Source: DAOTXL01 sp034434895
Lineage (GTDB): Bacteria; Chloroflexota; Anaerolineae; JAAYZQ01
Assembly: GCA_034434895.1 (NCBI GenBank)
Contig: DAOTYI010000158.1
Location: 1 to 13,328 of the forward strand
Direction of reading: 5' to 3'
Length of the DNA: 13,328 nucleotides
Shown here: in pieces, positions 1 through 7,100 of the stretch
Layout of the letters: each line of letters starts with the position of its first letter
Position numbering within the stretch: position 1 is the first letter of the stretch
Translations under genes and position numbers: made by a program
Notes under the pieces: generated by a model
The model's database searches: none
What the model saw: only the letters and a program-made list of their open reading frames with translations
What the model was told of the DNA's origin: nothing

Positions 1-40
1 GGCCCCTGAGGTGCGACTTGTCGTTCAACTTGACGCATAT
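1..40. repeat. Partial copy of a dispersed palindromic repeat at the hom 3' end
   Basis: Positions 4-20 (CCCTGAGGTGCGACTTG) are identical to 7829-7845. The similarity continues (TCG, TTCA, ACTTGA-GC, TATG) to about 7867 with small changes. The hom stop codon (25-27) sits inside this copy. The left part is cut off by the window edge. Confidence 0.65.
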
Positions 41-1095
41 GCGGTAGATCCCTGCGGTAGATCCCTGTGGTCGAGGTAGATGCCCACCACGTCGCGGAGC
101 ATGGCCGCCGCCGTAGGCAGGGGTGTCTCTTCGACAATGGCCGCCGACAACACGCCGCAGACATCGGTATAGTAGACGATGCCCATCTGTTTGGCCCCCA
201 GCCGGGCCAGCGGATGGTCGGCCTCCAGCCACACAGGCCGCACGCTGAGATGATAGCCGTCACCCTGCCGCCCGGCGGTCGCCACCAGCCTGACCCGTTT
301 GCCTTCGGCCGCCGCCTGAGCCAGCATCGCGGGCGTGACCCCCAGGATGCCCTCGACAGCCACGTCGGCCAGGGTGGCCGGATAGTGCAGCACGCTATGG
401 GCCAGGATGACCAGCTTGTTGGCTGCATCCCAACCCTCCACATCCAGGCTGGCGTCGGCTTCGGCGTGGCCGGCTGCCTGAGCCTCGGCCAGCGCCTGGG
501 CATAGCTCAGACCGTCGTCGGCCATGCGGATGAGGATATAGTTGGCCGTCAGGTTGAGCACCCCCTCCAGGCGGTAGATGTCGGCGAAGGCCAGGTCGCG
601 CTGGCCCAGATTGATCGCCGGCAGGCCGCCGGCGACTGTGGCATCGAAGCGCAACTCCACGCCGTGGGCTCTGGCCAGGGCCAGCAGGCGGGGGAAGGCC
701 AGCACCAGCGGCGCCTTGTTGGCCGTGACGACGTGCATCCGGCGGGCGAGCGCCGCCTCGATACAACCCAACCCCGGCTGGCCGTCCGTCAGGTTGGCCG
801 GCGAGGCTTCCAGCAACAGGTCGGCCTGGACAGCCTGCACCATCTCCAGAGCCGGGATTCCGGCCTGTCCCCACGGTCGAAGCCCGGCCACCCCCTGGCC
901 GGCCGCCTTGATGCTCACCACCTGGTGCAGGTCCAGGCCGTCCGGGCAGACGGCCACGCCGGAGCGGTCGGCCACACCGACCAGTATCAGCTCCAGCCCC
1001 AGGCGGTGGCGGAGAAGCTCTCGTTTATGGGCGATCAGCTCCAGGAAGCGGCGGCCGACCTGGCCGATCCCTATCAGCAGCAGGCGGACTCTCAA
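25..1095 (-). CDS. hom: Homoserine dehydrogenase family protein (NAD(P)-dependent)
   Basis: Likely NAD(P)-dependent reduction of aspartate semialdehyde to homoserine (Thr/Met pathway), cytoplasmic. From a TTG start the protein has 356 residues: Rossmann loop GIGQVG at 9-14, EASPANLTDGQPG near 96-108, VVTANK with Lys127, GGLPAIN at 156-162, and AEAD...DVEGWDAANK with acidic residues 212/214/218/223 and Lys227, matching the family's catalytic Asp/Lys region. There is no ACT domain. The usual NGTTNYIL substrate motif reads NLTANYIL here, so a divergent substrate is possible. The TTG at 1095 was chosen because AGGAG lies 5 nt upstream and TTGA overlaps the stop of the gene before it by 4 nt. ATG at 1122 is an alternative that adds nine residues without a clear RBS. 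The last ~14 residues come from a 13-bp duplication and a dispersed repeat (see findings), so the C-terminus is probably a recent change. Confidence 0.8.
   Translation of the reverse strand: MRVRLLLIGIGQVGRRFLELIAHKRELLRHRLGLELILVGVADRSGVAVCPDGLDLHQVVSIKAAGQGVAGLRPWGQAGIPALEMVQAVQADLLLEASPANLTDGQPGLGCIEAALARRMHVVTANKAPLVLAFPRLLALARAHGVELRFDATVAGGLPAINLGQRDLAFADIYRLEGVLNLTANYILIRMADDGLSYAQALAEAQAAGHAEADASLDVEGWDAANKLVILAHSVLHYPATLADVAVEGILGVTPAMLAQAAAEGKRVRLVATAGRQGDGYHLSVRPVWLEADHPLARLGAKQMGIVYYTDVCGVLSAAIVEETPLPTAAAMLRDVVGIYLDHRDLPQGSTAYASS
41..66. repeat. 13-bp tandem duplication at the hom C-terminus
   Basis: GCGGTAGATCCCT occurs at 41-53 and again, perfectly, at 54-66. The unit is not a multiple of three, so gain of one copy shifted the final codons of hom. 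Confidence 0.85.
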
Positions 1096-1571
1096 CCTCT
1101 CTCCTGATCGTGAATGGTCCATAGCCGTTCCAGCCAGTCGGGCGCTGTCGCCTCGGCGATCAGGTCGCCCCGGCGCAGATAAGGTTTGATGTCCAGAACC
1201 GGCGTCCCCTGGCAGGCATCCAGCCCCCTCACCCGCAGCCGCGCCCCCTGTCTTGCCAGCAGGCGGACGGCGGTCAGGGCGATCGGGTTGGGCCGCCGGG
1301 GAGAGCGGGTGGCCAGGACTCCCACCAGAGGCATCTCGGCGCGCCGTTCGGGGCGGACGTGCAGCGTATCGAGCGGCCCCTCGGACCGGTCCAGCCACCA
1401 TATCACCCAGATATGCGAAAAGCCTTCCAGGCCATCCAACGCCCCGGCCCAGGCCGGTTCGAGCTCGATCTCGGCTTCCTCCTCCTCCCAGCGATCATCG
1501 CCGGGCGGCCAGGGGCGGCCTCTCACCACCCGGCCGATGGGTCGTAGCGTCAGGTTCCACGTCTCCTCCAT
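1092..1571 (-). CDS. trmO: TrmO/TsaA-like tRNA (t6A37) N6-methyltransferase
   Basis: A 159-residue protein of the TsaA/TrmO (UPF0066) family. Characterised members use S-adenosylmethionine to N6-methylate t6A at position 37 of tRNA-Thr. Family marks in order: LTLRPIGRV at 7-15, GLEGFSHIWVIWW at 47-59, RSPRRPNPIALT at 89-100, and LDACQGTPVLDIKPYL at 117-132. It is shorter than E. coli TrmO (about 235 residues) and corresponds to the compact single-domain version. ATG 1571 is used because any later start would cut the conserved PIGRV strand; a G-rich stretch (GGGGGGAAGG) lies just upstream. The start lies 77 nt inside the preceding rusA-like reading frame, and the stop overlaps the hom start by 4 nt, so translation is probably coupled. 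The family is clear; the exact tRNA substrate is inferred. Confidence 0.88.
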   Translation of the reverse strand: MEETWNLTLRPIGRVVRGRPWPPGDDRWEEEEAEIELEPAWAGALDGLEGFSHIWVIWWLDRSEGPLDTLHVRPERRAEMPLVGVLATRSPRRPNPIALTAVRLLARQGARLRVRGLDACQGTPVLDIKPYLRRGDLIAEATAPDWLERLWTIHDQERG

Positions 1572-2007
1572 CCTTCCCCCCCAGGTAGACGTACCGGAGG
1601 TCAAACTGCCAGTTGGGGATGGCCTCCAGTTCAACCTCGATGCGCGGCCGCAGCGGGTCAATGCGCTTGACCAGATGCACATCCACCACCCGGTTATCGT
1701 TAACTCCAAGGGCGCTGCAGATGGCATCCAGGGCGATCTTCAGGCCGCCGTCCAGGTCGCGCCGGTGAGGCGTTTCGAAGTAAAAGTCAATGAACAGCCC
1801 TATAAATCCCTGCCGCAGAGCTGCCACCAGGGCATCGGAGATGGTCCCGGTGGCCCGCAGGCGGCGGATGGCCTTGACCGCCGCCCGTTTGTAGCTCCGG
1901 CTGGCCTGGCTCAACACCCGTCGGCCATGCACCGTGGCATACTGCTGGTTGATGCCCGGCGGCAGCGGCAGCTCGAACCGCACCCGGATCGTGCTCTCGG
2001 TTTCCAT
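1495..2007 (-). CDS. rusA: RusA-like Holliday junction resolvase
   Basis: A 170-residue protein of the RusA family, dimeric metal-dependent nucleases that cut Holliday junctions. The N-terminus PLPPGINQQYATVHGRR resembles the RusA opening PPSVN-type motif. The catalytic block RRDLDGGLKIALDAI has Asp84, Asp86, Lys90 and Asp94, followed by GVNDNRVV with Asp104; these correspond to the acidic triad and lysine of RusA. The core ends near residue 130 (EVELEAI). The remaining ~40 residues form a Pro/Arg-rich tail that overlaps the start of trmO in another frame and may be a read-through extension after loss of an older stop. ATG 2007 has only a weak upstream AGG. The gene lies 58 bp after aconitase X. 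RusA genes are often phage-borne, but no phage genes are seen here. Confidence 0.82.
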   Translation of the reverse strand: METESTIRVRFELPLPPGINQQYATVHGRRVLSQASRSYKRAAVKAIRRLRATGTISDALVAALRQGFIGLFIDFYFETPHRRDLDGGLKIALDAICSALGVNDNRVVDVHLVKRIDPLRPRIEVELEAIPNWQFDLRYVYLGGKDGGDVEPDATTHRPGGERPPLAARR

Positions 2008-2065
2008 GACCTGATGATAGCACACCTGTTCGATTCTGGCAAGAAACCGGAGCTTTGTGACCCGC

Positions 2066-3286
2066 TCACCACCTGCCGCTGAGGGCTGCCTCGAGACATT
2101 GCTCCATCGTCCCCAGCCGCACCGACAGTCCGCTGTGCGACGGGGCATAGAAGGCCATTTTGGCCGAGTTGGTGGCCAGAGAATGAAAACCCAGCTCTGC
2201 CACCGGGGCCACAACCAGGCAGGTGTCGGCGACCACCCGGCCTCCGGCTGCCTCAAGGCGGGCAACCAGACCTGCCTTCTCGGCGGCCTGCCGTGTGGTC
2301 CGCGCCGTGGTGATCCACAGCGCCGTCCGCACACGCCGTCCGTCCAGATAATCGGCTGCCGCCTCGATCTCCGCCAGCGAGGCATGGGGGCAGCCGATGC
2401 TCACCAGGTCAATCTCCTCCGCCGGGCCGTTGAGGGCCGCATAACCGGGCGACAGGTCCTCCACCGCCAGCCGCCCGGCATCGGGCCGGATCACCTTCCC
2501 GGCCAGTGCCTCGGGCGTCACCCCTTCGATATGATAGAGCGCCACCGCACCGCCGGCGGCCATGGCTGCGCCCAACATTTTCAAGGACCAATGGCTGATG
2601 ACCGGTGGCCGATGAGCGAAGCGGAGGTAGGGGATGCCGTTCCTGACCTGGCGGCCCACCAGGTAGCCCAGCACCCCCAGGTCTGCTTCTGAACGCACCG
2701 GGCAGCGGACCTCGACGATCACCGTTGCCAGCCGGTTCTCCTCCAGGTGCAGGCCATAGCGCGCTGTGCGGCCGGTGATGGCCGCTGCCAGAGCACCGGG
2801 GCCCCCCTCCCGATTGGTATAGGCCCCCAGCACCGAATTGGCATAGCTCACCGCCGAGGACTCGGCCCAGGCCAGATGCTGGCCCAGGGCCGGGGCATGG
2901 CCCACCAGGTAAGGGGTACAGGTGCAGGTCGGGGTGACGCCCAGGGCAGCATAGGCAGCGATGACTCGCTGCTGTTGTCGGGCAAATGGCTCGGCAAAGC
3001 CCAGTTCTCGCCAGGCCAGCAGGTCCATCCCCGCCGGGTTGAGGGTGGTCGGCACCCGCGCCCGGGCCCCCTGAACCGCCCACCTTTCCAGGAATTCCAA
3101 TCCGGCATCGCCCAGGTTCTTGTAGCTCACGCCGCTGACCTGGACGCTGGCGACCGGCACCAGGTCGGCAGCGCCGTAGATGCGGCCCAGGGCGGTGACA
3201 ATCTCCATCGCCTTTTGCACCCCTGGCCCGGCCTCGCCGGCCAGCATGGCCTGTTCTTCGGCAGTCAGCCGTAGCCGGTCGCTCAT
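2066..3286 (-). CDS. Aconitase X catalytic (large) subunit, possible mevalonate-5-phosphate dehydratase
   Basis: A 406-residue protein of the aconitase X catalytic family (formerly DUF521). Members are Fe-S dehydratases: phosphomevalonate dehydratase in archaea, hydroxyproline dehydratases in some bacteria. Landmarks: VSGVSYKNLGDAG at 50-62, TCTCTPYLVGHAP at 120-132, SYANSVLGAYTNREGGPGAL at 147-166, IGCPHASLAE at 297-306, ADTCLVVAP at 353-361 and TNSAKMAFYAP at 372-382. Cys in TCTCTPY, Cys299 and Cys356 fit cluster ligands. Length equals the split large subunit; the small swivelling domain (DUF126) is neither fused nor nearby. ATG 3286 overlaps the stop of the CHAT gene as ATGA; a GTG at 3295 is an alternative. 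Proximity to ubiD and ubiX favours the mevalonate role. Family call is firm, substrate is inference. Confidence 0.87.
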   Translation of the reverse strand: MSDRLRLTAEEQAMLAGEAGPGVQKAMEIVTALGRIYGAADLVPVASVQVSGVSYKNLGDAGLEFLERWAVQGARARVPTTLNPAGMDLLAWRELGFAEPFARQQQRVIAAYAALGVTPTCTCTPYLVGHAPALGQHLAWAESSAVSYANSVLGAYTNREGGPGALAAAITGRTARYGLHLEENRLATVIVEVRCPVRSEADLGVLGYLVGRQVRNGIPYLRFAHRPPVISHWSLKMLGAAMAAGGAVALYHIEGVTPEALAGKVIRPDAGRLAVEDLSPGYAALNGPAEEIDLVSIGCPHASLAEIEAAADYLDGRRVRTALWITTARTTRQAAEKAGLVARLEAAGGRVVADTCLVVAPVAELGFHSLATNSAKMAFYAPSHSGLSVRLGTMEQCLEAALSGRW

Positions 3287-5442
3287 TTGACCCACACCGG
3301 ATCCCAGTCGTTATAGGGGCTGTTGCTCAGGTTGGCCACCTTTGTACCATCCAGATTGATGACCCAGATCTGGCGGCGCCCTCCCTGGCGATCCGACCAG
3401 AAGGCAATGCGCCTGCCATCGGGTGACCAGGTAGGATGCTTGTCGTATCCGTCGTAATAGGTCAGGCGGTAGTCGTTCTGACCGTTTGCATCCATAACAA
3501 AAATATCATCACTGCCAAAGCGGCCGGACACAAAGGCAATAAGCCAGCCCTCAGGGGACCAGGCCGGATCATAGTCGGCTGCCCCGTTGCTCGTCAGTTG
3601 CAGATCCTCTCCCTCCCCCAGCCGCCAGACCTCGAAATTGCCCTCATGATTGCGCACCACCAGCCGCCACAGGCCGTTGGGATGCACCCTCTCCGCGGCG
3701 GCTGCCTGGTCGTACAGGCTCCGGTCGGGCAGGCGGATCACGTCGGTCCCTTCGGGCTTCATGGCAAAGACCGCCTCCCCTCCCGCCCGATCGGACAGGA
3801 AAAGGATCCAACCCCGCAGGGTGGTGAGAGTCCAGGGGGTCGCCGTCGCTGTCGGCCGGCGGACAGCCCCCTCTCCTGCTCTGGCCGTCGGCGACGCTGT
3901 GGCGGTCGGCCTGGGCGTCTGGGTCGGCGTGGCGGTCGGGGTGGCGGTCGGCCTGGGCGTCTGGGTCGGGGTGGCGGTCGGCGGAACAACGGTTGGGCTG
4001 GCGGTCCAGGTTGGGCCGGGTGTGGCCGTCGGTTCGGGTGTCGGGCTGAACGGTGCGGAGGTGGTAGTCAGAGAGATCGGCGGTCCGGTGAGCAGGGCCG
4101 ATGTTCCGGTGACTGTCGGCACGGCGCTTTTCCACCAGGCCGTCAGGGGCAGATCTCCCTTCACAACCCACACCCAGCCGACAACGCAAAGCAGGGCCAG
4201 GAACAGGACCGGCCAGAGCCGGTGGCCCTGGAGCCTGGCGGGATGCGGCTCGATCCGGGTTGACCGGGGCCGGGCAGGTTGTTCAGCCATAGCTGGCAGG
4301 TCGAAAATGCGACCATCGGGGGCACGCATAAACAGCACCGGCGCGCCAAACTCGACCGAATCGGGGATGAGGGCATAGAGCGTCTTCCGCGCCTCGGCCA
4401 GAGCCGCATCCACCGAGTATCCCAGCGCCAGATGGAAGTAGAACTCGCCAGACAGGATCCCGGCCGCCCGGTCGCTGATGGAAAATTGCATGCCCACGAC
4501 GGCCGGCACACCGCTACGCACCAGAGCGGTGGCCACATCGGCAAAAGGGTTGTCGCTCTCGGCCCGGGCGCCTTCACAGGCATTGATCACCGCCAGCCGA
4601 ACGGAAGGGTGATCGCGGAGGAGGTTCCCCAGCTTTTCACCGCTGTAGGGTTCACTCCATCCTGCTTCGTTCTCCAGGATCAGATAACCGGCTCCCAGGC
4701 CATTGCCCTGAGGCACATATTGGCCATGACCGATGAAATGGAGAATGTGGAACGGACGGCCGGCGGCATAGGCCTCGCTCAGGGTGTGATGCAGAAGCTG
4801 GTATGTCAGTGGCTGGTCAGGGTGCAACCCCAGAAAGCTGACCTCCACTCTGTCGCCGATCCTGGCCAGTGCGCCCTCAATTCTGCGGCGTTCACTCTCC
4901 CCATCCAAAGCCGGTTGGTCATGGGGCGTGGCAATCGCGACCAGGATGCGCAAAGGTGGCTGGATCGCCAGGGGGCGGCATTGCTGGCCGGGATGAAGCT
5001 CCACATACCGGACCAGGGGGGTCCGGTTCGAGATGGTCAGAAAGGTCTCCCCATCGTGCAGGAATTCCCAGGGCAACACCCGCAACAAGGGATCGCGCAC
5101 AACAAGCCGCAGGCGCAACCCCCGATTCTCATACACCTGAATCATGCCCCTGGCCTGCTCGTAACAGGCGCGGATTTCGGGGGAAGCCAGCAGAGCTTCA
5201 AACAGCCCCTGCCCGAACGCAACAAGGCGCTGGCGCTCGATAGAACCCTGACGCAAGATGCCGCCCGTTCTGCCCAGCCTGGCGTCTACCATGCCCAGGA
5301 TGCGGCCGATCTCAAGCGCAGAAAAAGGCAGGACAAACTCGCCATGCGCTTCTCCGACCGCTTCACTGCTCATGCGCACCGTAAAGCGGTTCTGGCCTAT
5401 CCGTTCGCCGATCTCGATTCTCAGGTCAATGTACTGGATCAA
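3283..5442 (-). CDS. CHAT-domain protease fused to TM segment, Thr/Pro linker and TolB-like propeller
   Basis: A 719-residue single-pass membrane protein with a modular layout. Residues 1-150 are the N-terminal part common to CHAT proteins. Residues ~160-375 are the CHAT (caspase-like) peptidase, with catalytic His239 in HFIGHG and Cys289 in VINACEGA, both present. Residues 409-427 (LWPVLFLALLCVVGWVWVV) form one membrane helix. Residues ~465-535 are a Thr/Pro linker with TPTQTPRPTA repeats. Residues 543-719 are PD40/TolB-type propeller repeats (AWSPEG...IAFVSGR, TWSPDGRRIAFWSDR). Arg/His before the helix suggests the protease is cytoplasmic and the propeller outside. TTG at 5442 is preceded by GAGGGAG with 7-nt spacing, and the family-like N-terminus starts here. 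A strong promoter lies ~60 nt upstream. The stop overlaps aconitase X (ATGA). Target unknown. Confidence 0.88.
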   Translation of the reverse strand: MIQYIDLRIEIGERIGQNRFTVRMSSEAVGEAHGEFVLPFSALEIGRILGMVDARLGRTGGILRQGSIERQRLVAFGQGLFEALLASPEIRACYEQARGMIQVYENRGLRLRLVVRDPLLRVLPWEFLHDGETFLTISNRTPLVRYVELHPGQQCRPLAIQPPLRILVAIATPHDQPALDGESERRRIEGALARIGDRVEVSFLGLHPDQPLTYQLLHHTLSEAYAAGRPFHILHFIGHGQYVPQGNGLGAGYLILENEAGWSEPYSGEKLGNLLRDHPSVRLAVINACEGARAESDNPFADVATALVRSGVPAVVGMQFSISDRAAGILSGEFYFHLALGYSVDAALAEARKTLYALIPDSVEFGAPVLFMRAPDGRIFDLPAMAEQPARPRSTRIEPHPARLQGHRLWPVLFLALLCVVGWVWVVKGDLPLTAWWKSAVPTVTGTSALLTGPPISLTTTSAPFSPTPEPTATPGPTWTASPTVVPPTATPTQTPRPTATPTATPTQTPRPTATASPTARAGEGAVRRPTATATPWTLTTLRGWILFLSDRAGGEAVFAMKPEGTDVIRLPDRSLYDQAAAAERVHPNGLWRLVVRNHEGNFEVWRLGEGEDLQLTSNGAADYDPAWSPEGWLIAFVSGRFGSDDIFVMDANGQNDYRLTYYDGYDKHPTWSPDGRRIAFWSDRQGGRRQIWVINLDGTKVANLSNSPYNDWDPVWVK
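3899..3982. repeat. Two 42-bp tandem repeats in the CHAT-protein linker
   Basis: Two direct 42-bp copies (3899-3940 and 3941-3982) differ at two positions. They encode a 14-residue Thr/Pro unit containing TPTQTPRPTATP in the extracytoplasmic linker. The period is a multiple of three, so copy-number change would lengthen the linker without a frameshift. Confidence 0.85.
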
Positions 5443-5487
5443 TGAAGTTCTCCCTCAGATGAGCGATCCGGTAGTGTCCCATATCTC

Positions 5488-5506
5488 ACCGGCCAGGCCG
5501 GTTTTT
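5488..5506. other. GC hairpin followed by T-tract at the CHAT transcript 5' end
   Basis: ACCGG-CCAGG-CCGGT (or a 7-bp stem with a 1-nt loop) followed by TTTTT on the plus strand. It looks like an intrinsic terminator for plus-strand transcription, but no plus-strand gene precedes it. On the minus strand it falls at the predicted transcription start of the CHAT gene, so it would form a 5'-end hairpin. Function unproven. Confidence 0.4.
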
Positions 5507-5508
5507 AA

Positions 5509-5537
5509 ATTCTAGCATCATCTCTTGAGTTTGTAAA
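5509..5537 (-). promoter_or_regulatory. Sigma70-type promoter for the CHAT-acnX-rusA-trmO-hom unit
   Basis: Read on the minus strand, TTTACA (5537-5532), a 17-nt spacer, then TAGAAT (5514-5509): 5 of 6 consensus matches in each box with ideal spacing. The expected start near 5502 gives a leader of about 60 nt before the TTG start at 5442. This is the best-looking promoter in the window. Confidence 0.65.
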
Positions 5538-5561
5538 GTTCTGCCAATAGCAAGCAACTAC

Positions 5562-5731
5562 ACGCCATGTGCAACTTTATTTGACAGGCTATACCCTGCC
5601 CCCTCCTCATCCCCCCGGCCCCCTTCTCTTTCCGAATTCGGAATTCGGAGGGGGGCAGGGTGAAGGGGCAGGCCGGTATAATGCCCGGCAGGCTCCAAAT
5701 GCCTCTGGGAAATAAAAGTTGCACATGGCGT
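5562..5731. repeat. Nested inverted-repeat (MITE-like) element between ubiD and the CHAT gene
   Basis: The ends are near-perfect inverted repeats. The left arm 5562-5582 starts ACGCCATGTGCAACTTT; the right arm 5710-5731 is its reverse complement apart from one extra A. The interior is a second imperfect palindrome: a C-rich arm 5590-5631 against a G-rich arm 5649-5680, both edged by TATACC/GGTATA. It is centred on CCGAATTCGGAATTCGG (5632-5648). No coding capacity and no clear target duplication (flanks actac/actat only partly agree). It ends 1 bp past the ubiD stop, so it may also fold in that transcript's 3' end. Confidence 0.7.
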
Positions 5732-5732
5732 A

Positions 5733-7091
5733 CTATATGTTTTTGCTTGTAATGTATTGGAATACATCCACAGCCTCATAGCGTACCTTGCGAAATCCAT
5801 CCCGTTCGGCCTGGCTCAGGAGGCGGCCGGTATGGTCGGTCCAGGGGATCGTGGCATCCAGGCCCATTTTGGCCGATCGTGCCTTTTGGCCAGGTTGGAG
5901 TTTTGCCGAGGGATCGAGGCTGCTGGCCGGTTGGTCGGGAAAGAGCAGCAGGTCGCGGTCGGCCTGGAATCGGGTGGCGACCGCCCACTCGACCGCCGCC
6001 GGGTCAAAGGGGTCCACATCCTCGTCCACAACCACCACATGCTTGAGCGAGGGGTGTCCCCGGAAGGCAGCCTCGACCGCCCGTCGCCCGTCCTCAGGGC
6101 CCTGTTTGGCGATCTGCACCACGGCGTGGAGCCAGTTCATGCCGCCGGGGGTGATGTTCACCGCCCGGCAGTCGGCCACCTCCCTCACCGCCTGGAAGAT
6201 GGTCGGTTCGCGGGGCAGGCCCATCAGCAGTTTATGTTCCAGGCCCCCGGGCAACAGGGCATGGTAGATCGGATCGCGACGATGGGTGAGGCCATCAATC
6301 TCGATCACCGGCTGCTGACGGACGATGTCCCAGGTCTCGGTCAGGTCAATGAATGGCCCCTCGTCGGCCAGGCGGGAGGTAATCCGGCCTTCCAGCACCG
6401 CCTCGCACCCGGCCGGGACCTCCAGGTCCACGGTCAGACAGCGGGCCAGCGGCGTCGGGGCCAGGGCATGGGCAATGGCCAGCTCGTCCACCCCTGGGGC
6501 CGGGCTCATGGCCGCCGCCAGCAGCACCTGCAGCGGCGCGCCCAGGCAGATCGCTACCTCCAGTTCCCGGCCGGCGGCCACCGCTTTGCGCCAGGCGGTG
6601 TCGGTGCCCCGACCTTCGACGAGGCGGGCGGTAAAGTGGCGAGGGCCGATCTGCATCAGCCGGTGAAAGCTGGCGTTGCGTCCATAATCGGGGTCGCGGA
6701 TGATGGCCACGCCCGCGGTGATGTAGGGTCCGCCGTCGCCCGGCAGGTGTTTGAGAATGGGCAGACGATTCAGGTCTGGCGAGCGGTTCACGACCTGCTG
6801 GCAGGGCGCGTCGGCCAGCAGCGGCGGCACCAGTGGTCGGTTCAGCGCCTCCATCAGGCGGGGAACGATGCCCGGCAGGTCGGTGCCCAACGCCCAGGCC
6901 AGGTGCTCCCGCCGGGCGCAGATGCCGGTCGCCACCCGCCAGCCGGGCCGCTGTGGATCGGTGAACAGCAGGGGTTGACCTTCCAGAACGTGGATCACGC
7001 GGGCCATCTCCAGGCAGGGGTCTACCGGTCGTTCAATCGTGACCAGCCGCTTCTCCGCTTCGGCCCAGGATAAAAAGTCTCGCAGGTTCAT
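5733..7091 (-). CDS. ubiD: UbiD-family prenyl-FMN decarboxylase, archaeal/anhydromevalonate-phosphate type
   Basis: A 452-residue UbiD-family decarboxylase, which removes CO2 from alpha,beta-unsaturated acids using prenylated FMN. Key sites: KHLPGDGGPYITAG at 114-127, RNASFHRLM at 138-146 (Asn139 a likely metal ligand, Arg144 the likely catalytic Arg), AVLEGRI with Glu234, and EGPFID with Glu244 and Asp249. HPSLKHVVVVDEDVDPFD and VEWAVATRFQ (346-376) resemble the archaeal clade. It is shorter than E. coli UbiD (about 497). Asp249 stands where Fdc/UbiD enzymes usually have Glu. ATG 7091 has AGAGGAG upstream; the gene begins 9 bp after ubiX, which would supply its cofactor. Together with the nearby aconitase X this suggests trans-anhydromevalonate-5-phosphate as substrate. 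A quinone-pathway role is the main alternative. Family sure, substrate inferred. Confidence 0.85.
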   Translation of the reverse strand: MNLRDFLSWAEAEKRLVTIERPVDPCLEMARVIHVLEGQPLLFTDPQRPGWRVATGICARREHLAWALGTDLPGIVPRLMEALNRPLVPPLLADAPCQQVVNRSPDLNRLPILKHLPGDGGPYITAGVAIIRDPDYGRNASFHRLMQIGPRHFTARLVEGRGTDTAWRKAVAAGRELEVAICLGAPLQVLLAAAMSPAPGVDELAIAHALAPTPLARCLTVDLEVPAGCEAVLEGRITSRLADEGPFIDLTETWDIVRQQPVIEIDGLTHRRDPIYHALLPGGLEHKLLMGLPREPTIFQAVREVADCRAVNITPGGMNWLHAVVQIAKQGPEDGRRAVEAAFRGHPSLKHVVVVDEDVDPFDPAAVEWAVATRFQADRDLLLFPDQPASSLDPSAKLQPGQKARSAKMGLDATIPWTDHTGRLLSQAERDGFRKVRYEAVDVFQYITSKNI

Positions 7092-7100
7092 CGCGCTCCT

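Noticed and set aside
67..1107. 346-residue open frame antisense to hom
   Set aside because: Shadow of the homoserine dehydrogenase family gene; no motifs.
1495..2385. Longer 296-residue reading of the rusA-like frame starting at 2385
   Set aside because: The extra N-terminus is the antiparallel-frame shadow of the aconitase X 3' end; RusA similarity starts just after ATG 2007.
4279..5445. 388-residue open frame antisense to the CHAT gene
   Set aside because: Shadow frame; the CHAT catalytic motifs are on the opposite strand.
5757..7073. 438-residue open frame antisense to ubiD
   Set aside because: Mirror of a clear UbiD-family gene; no ribosome site or family motifs.
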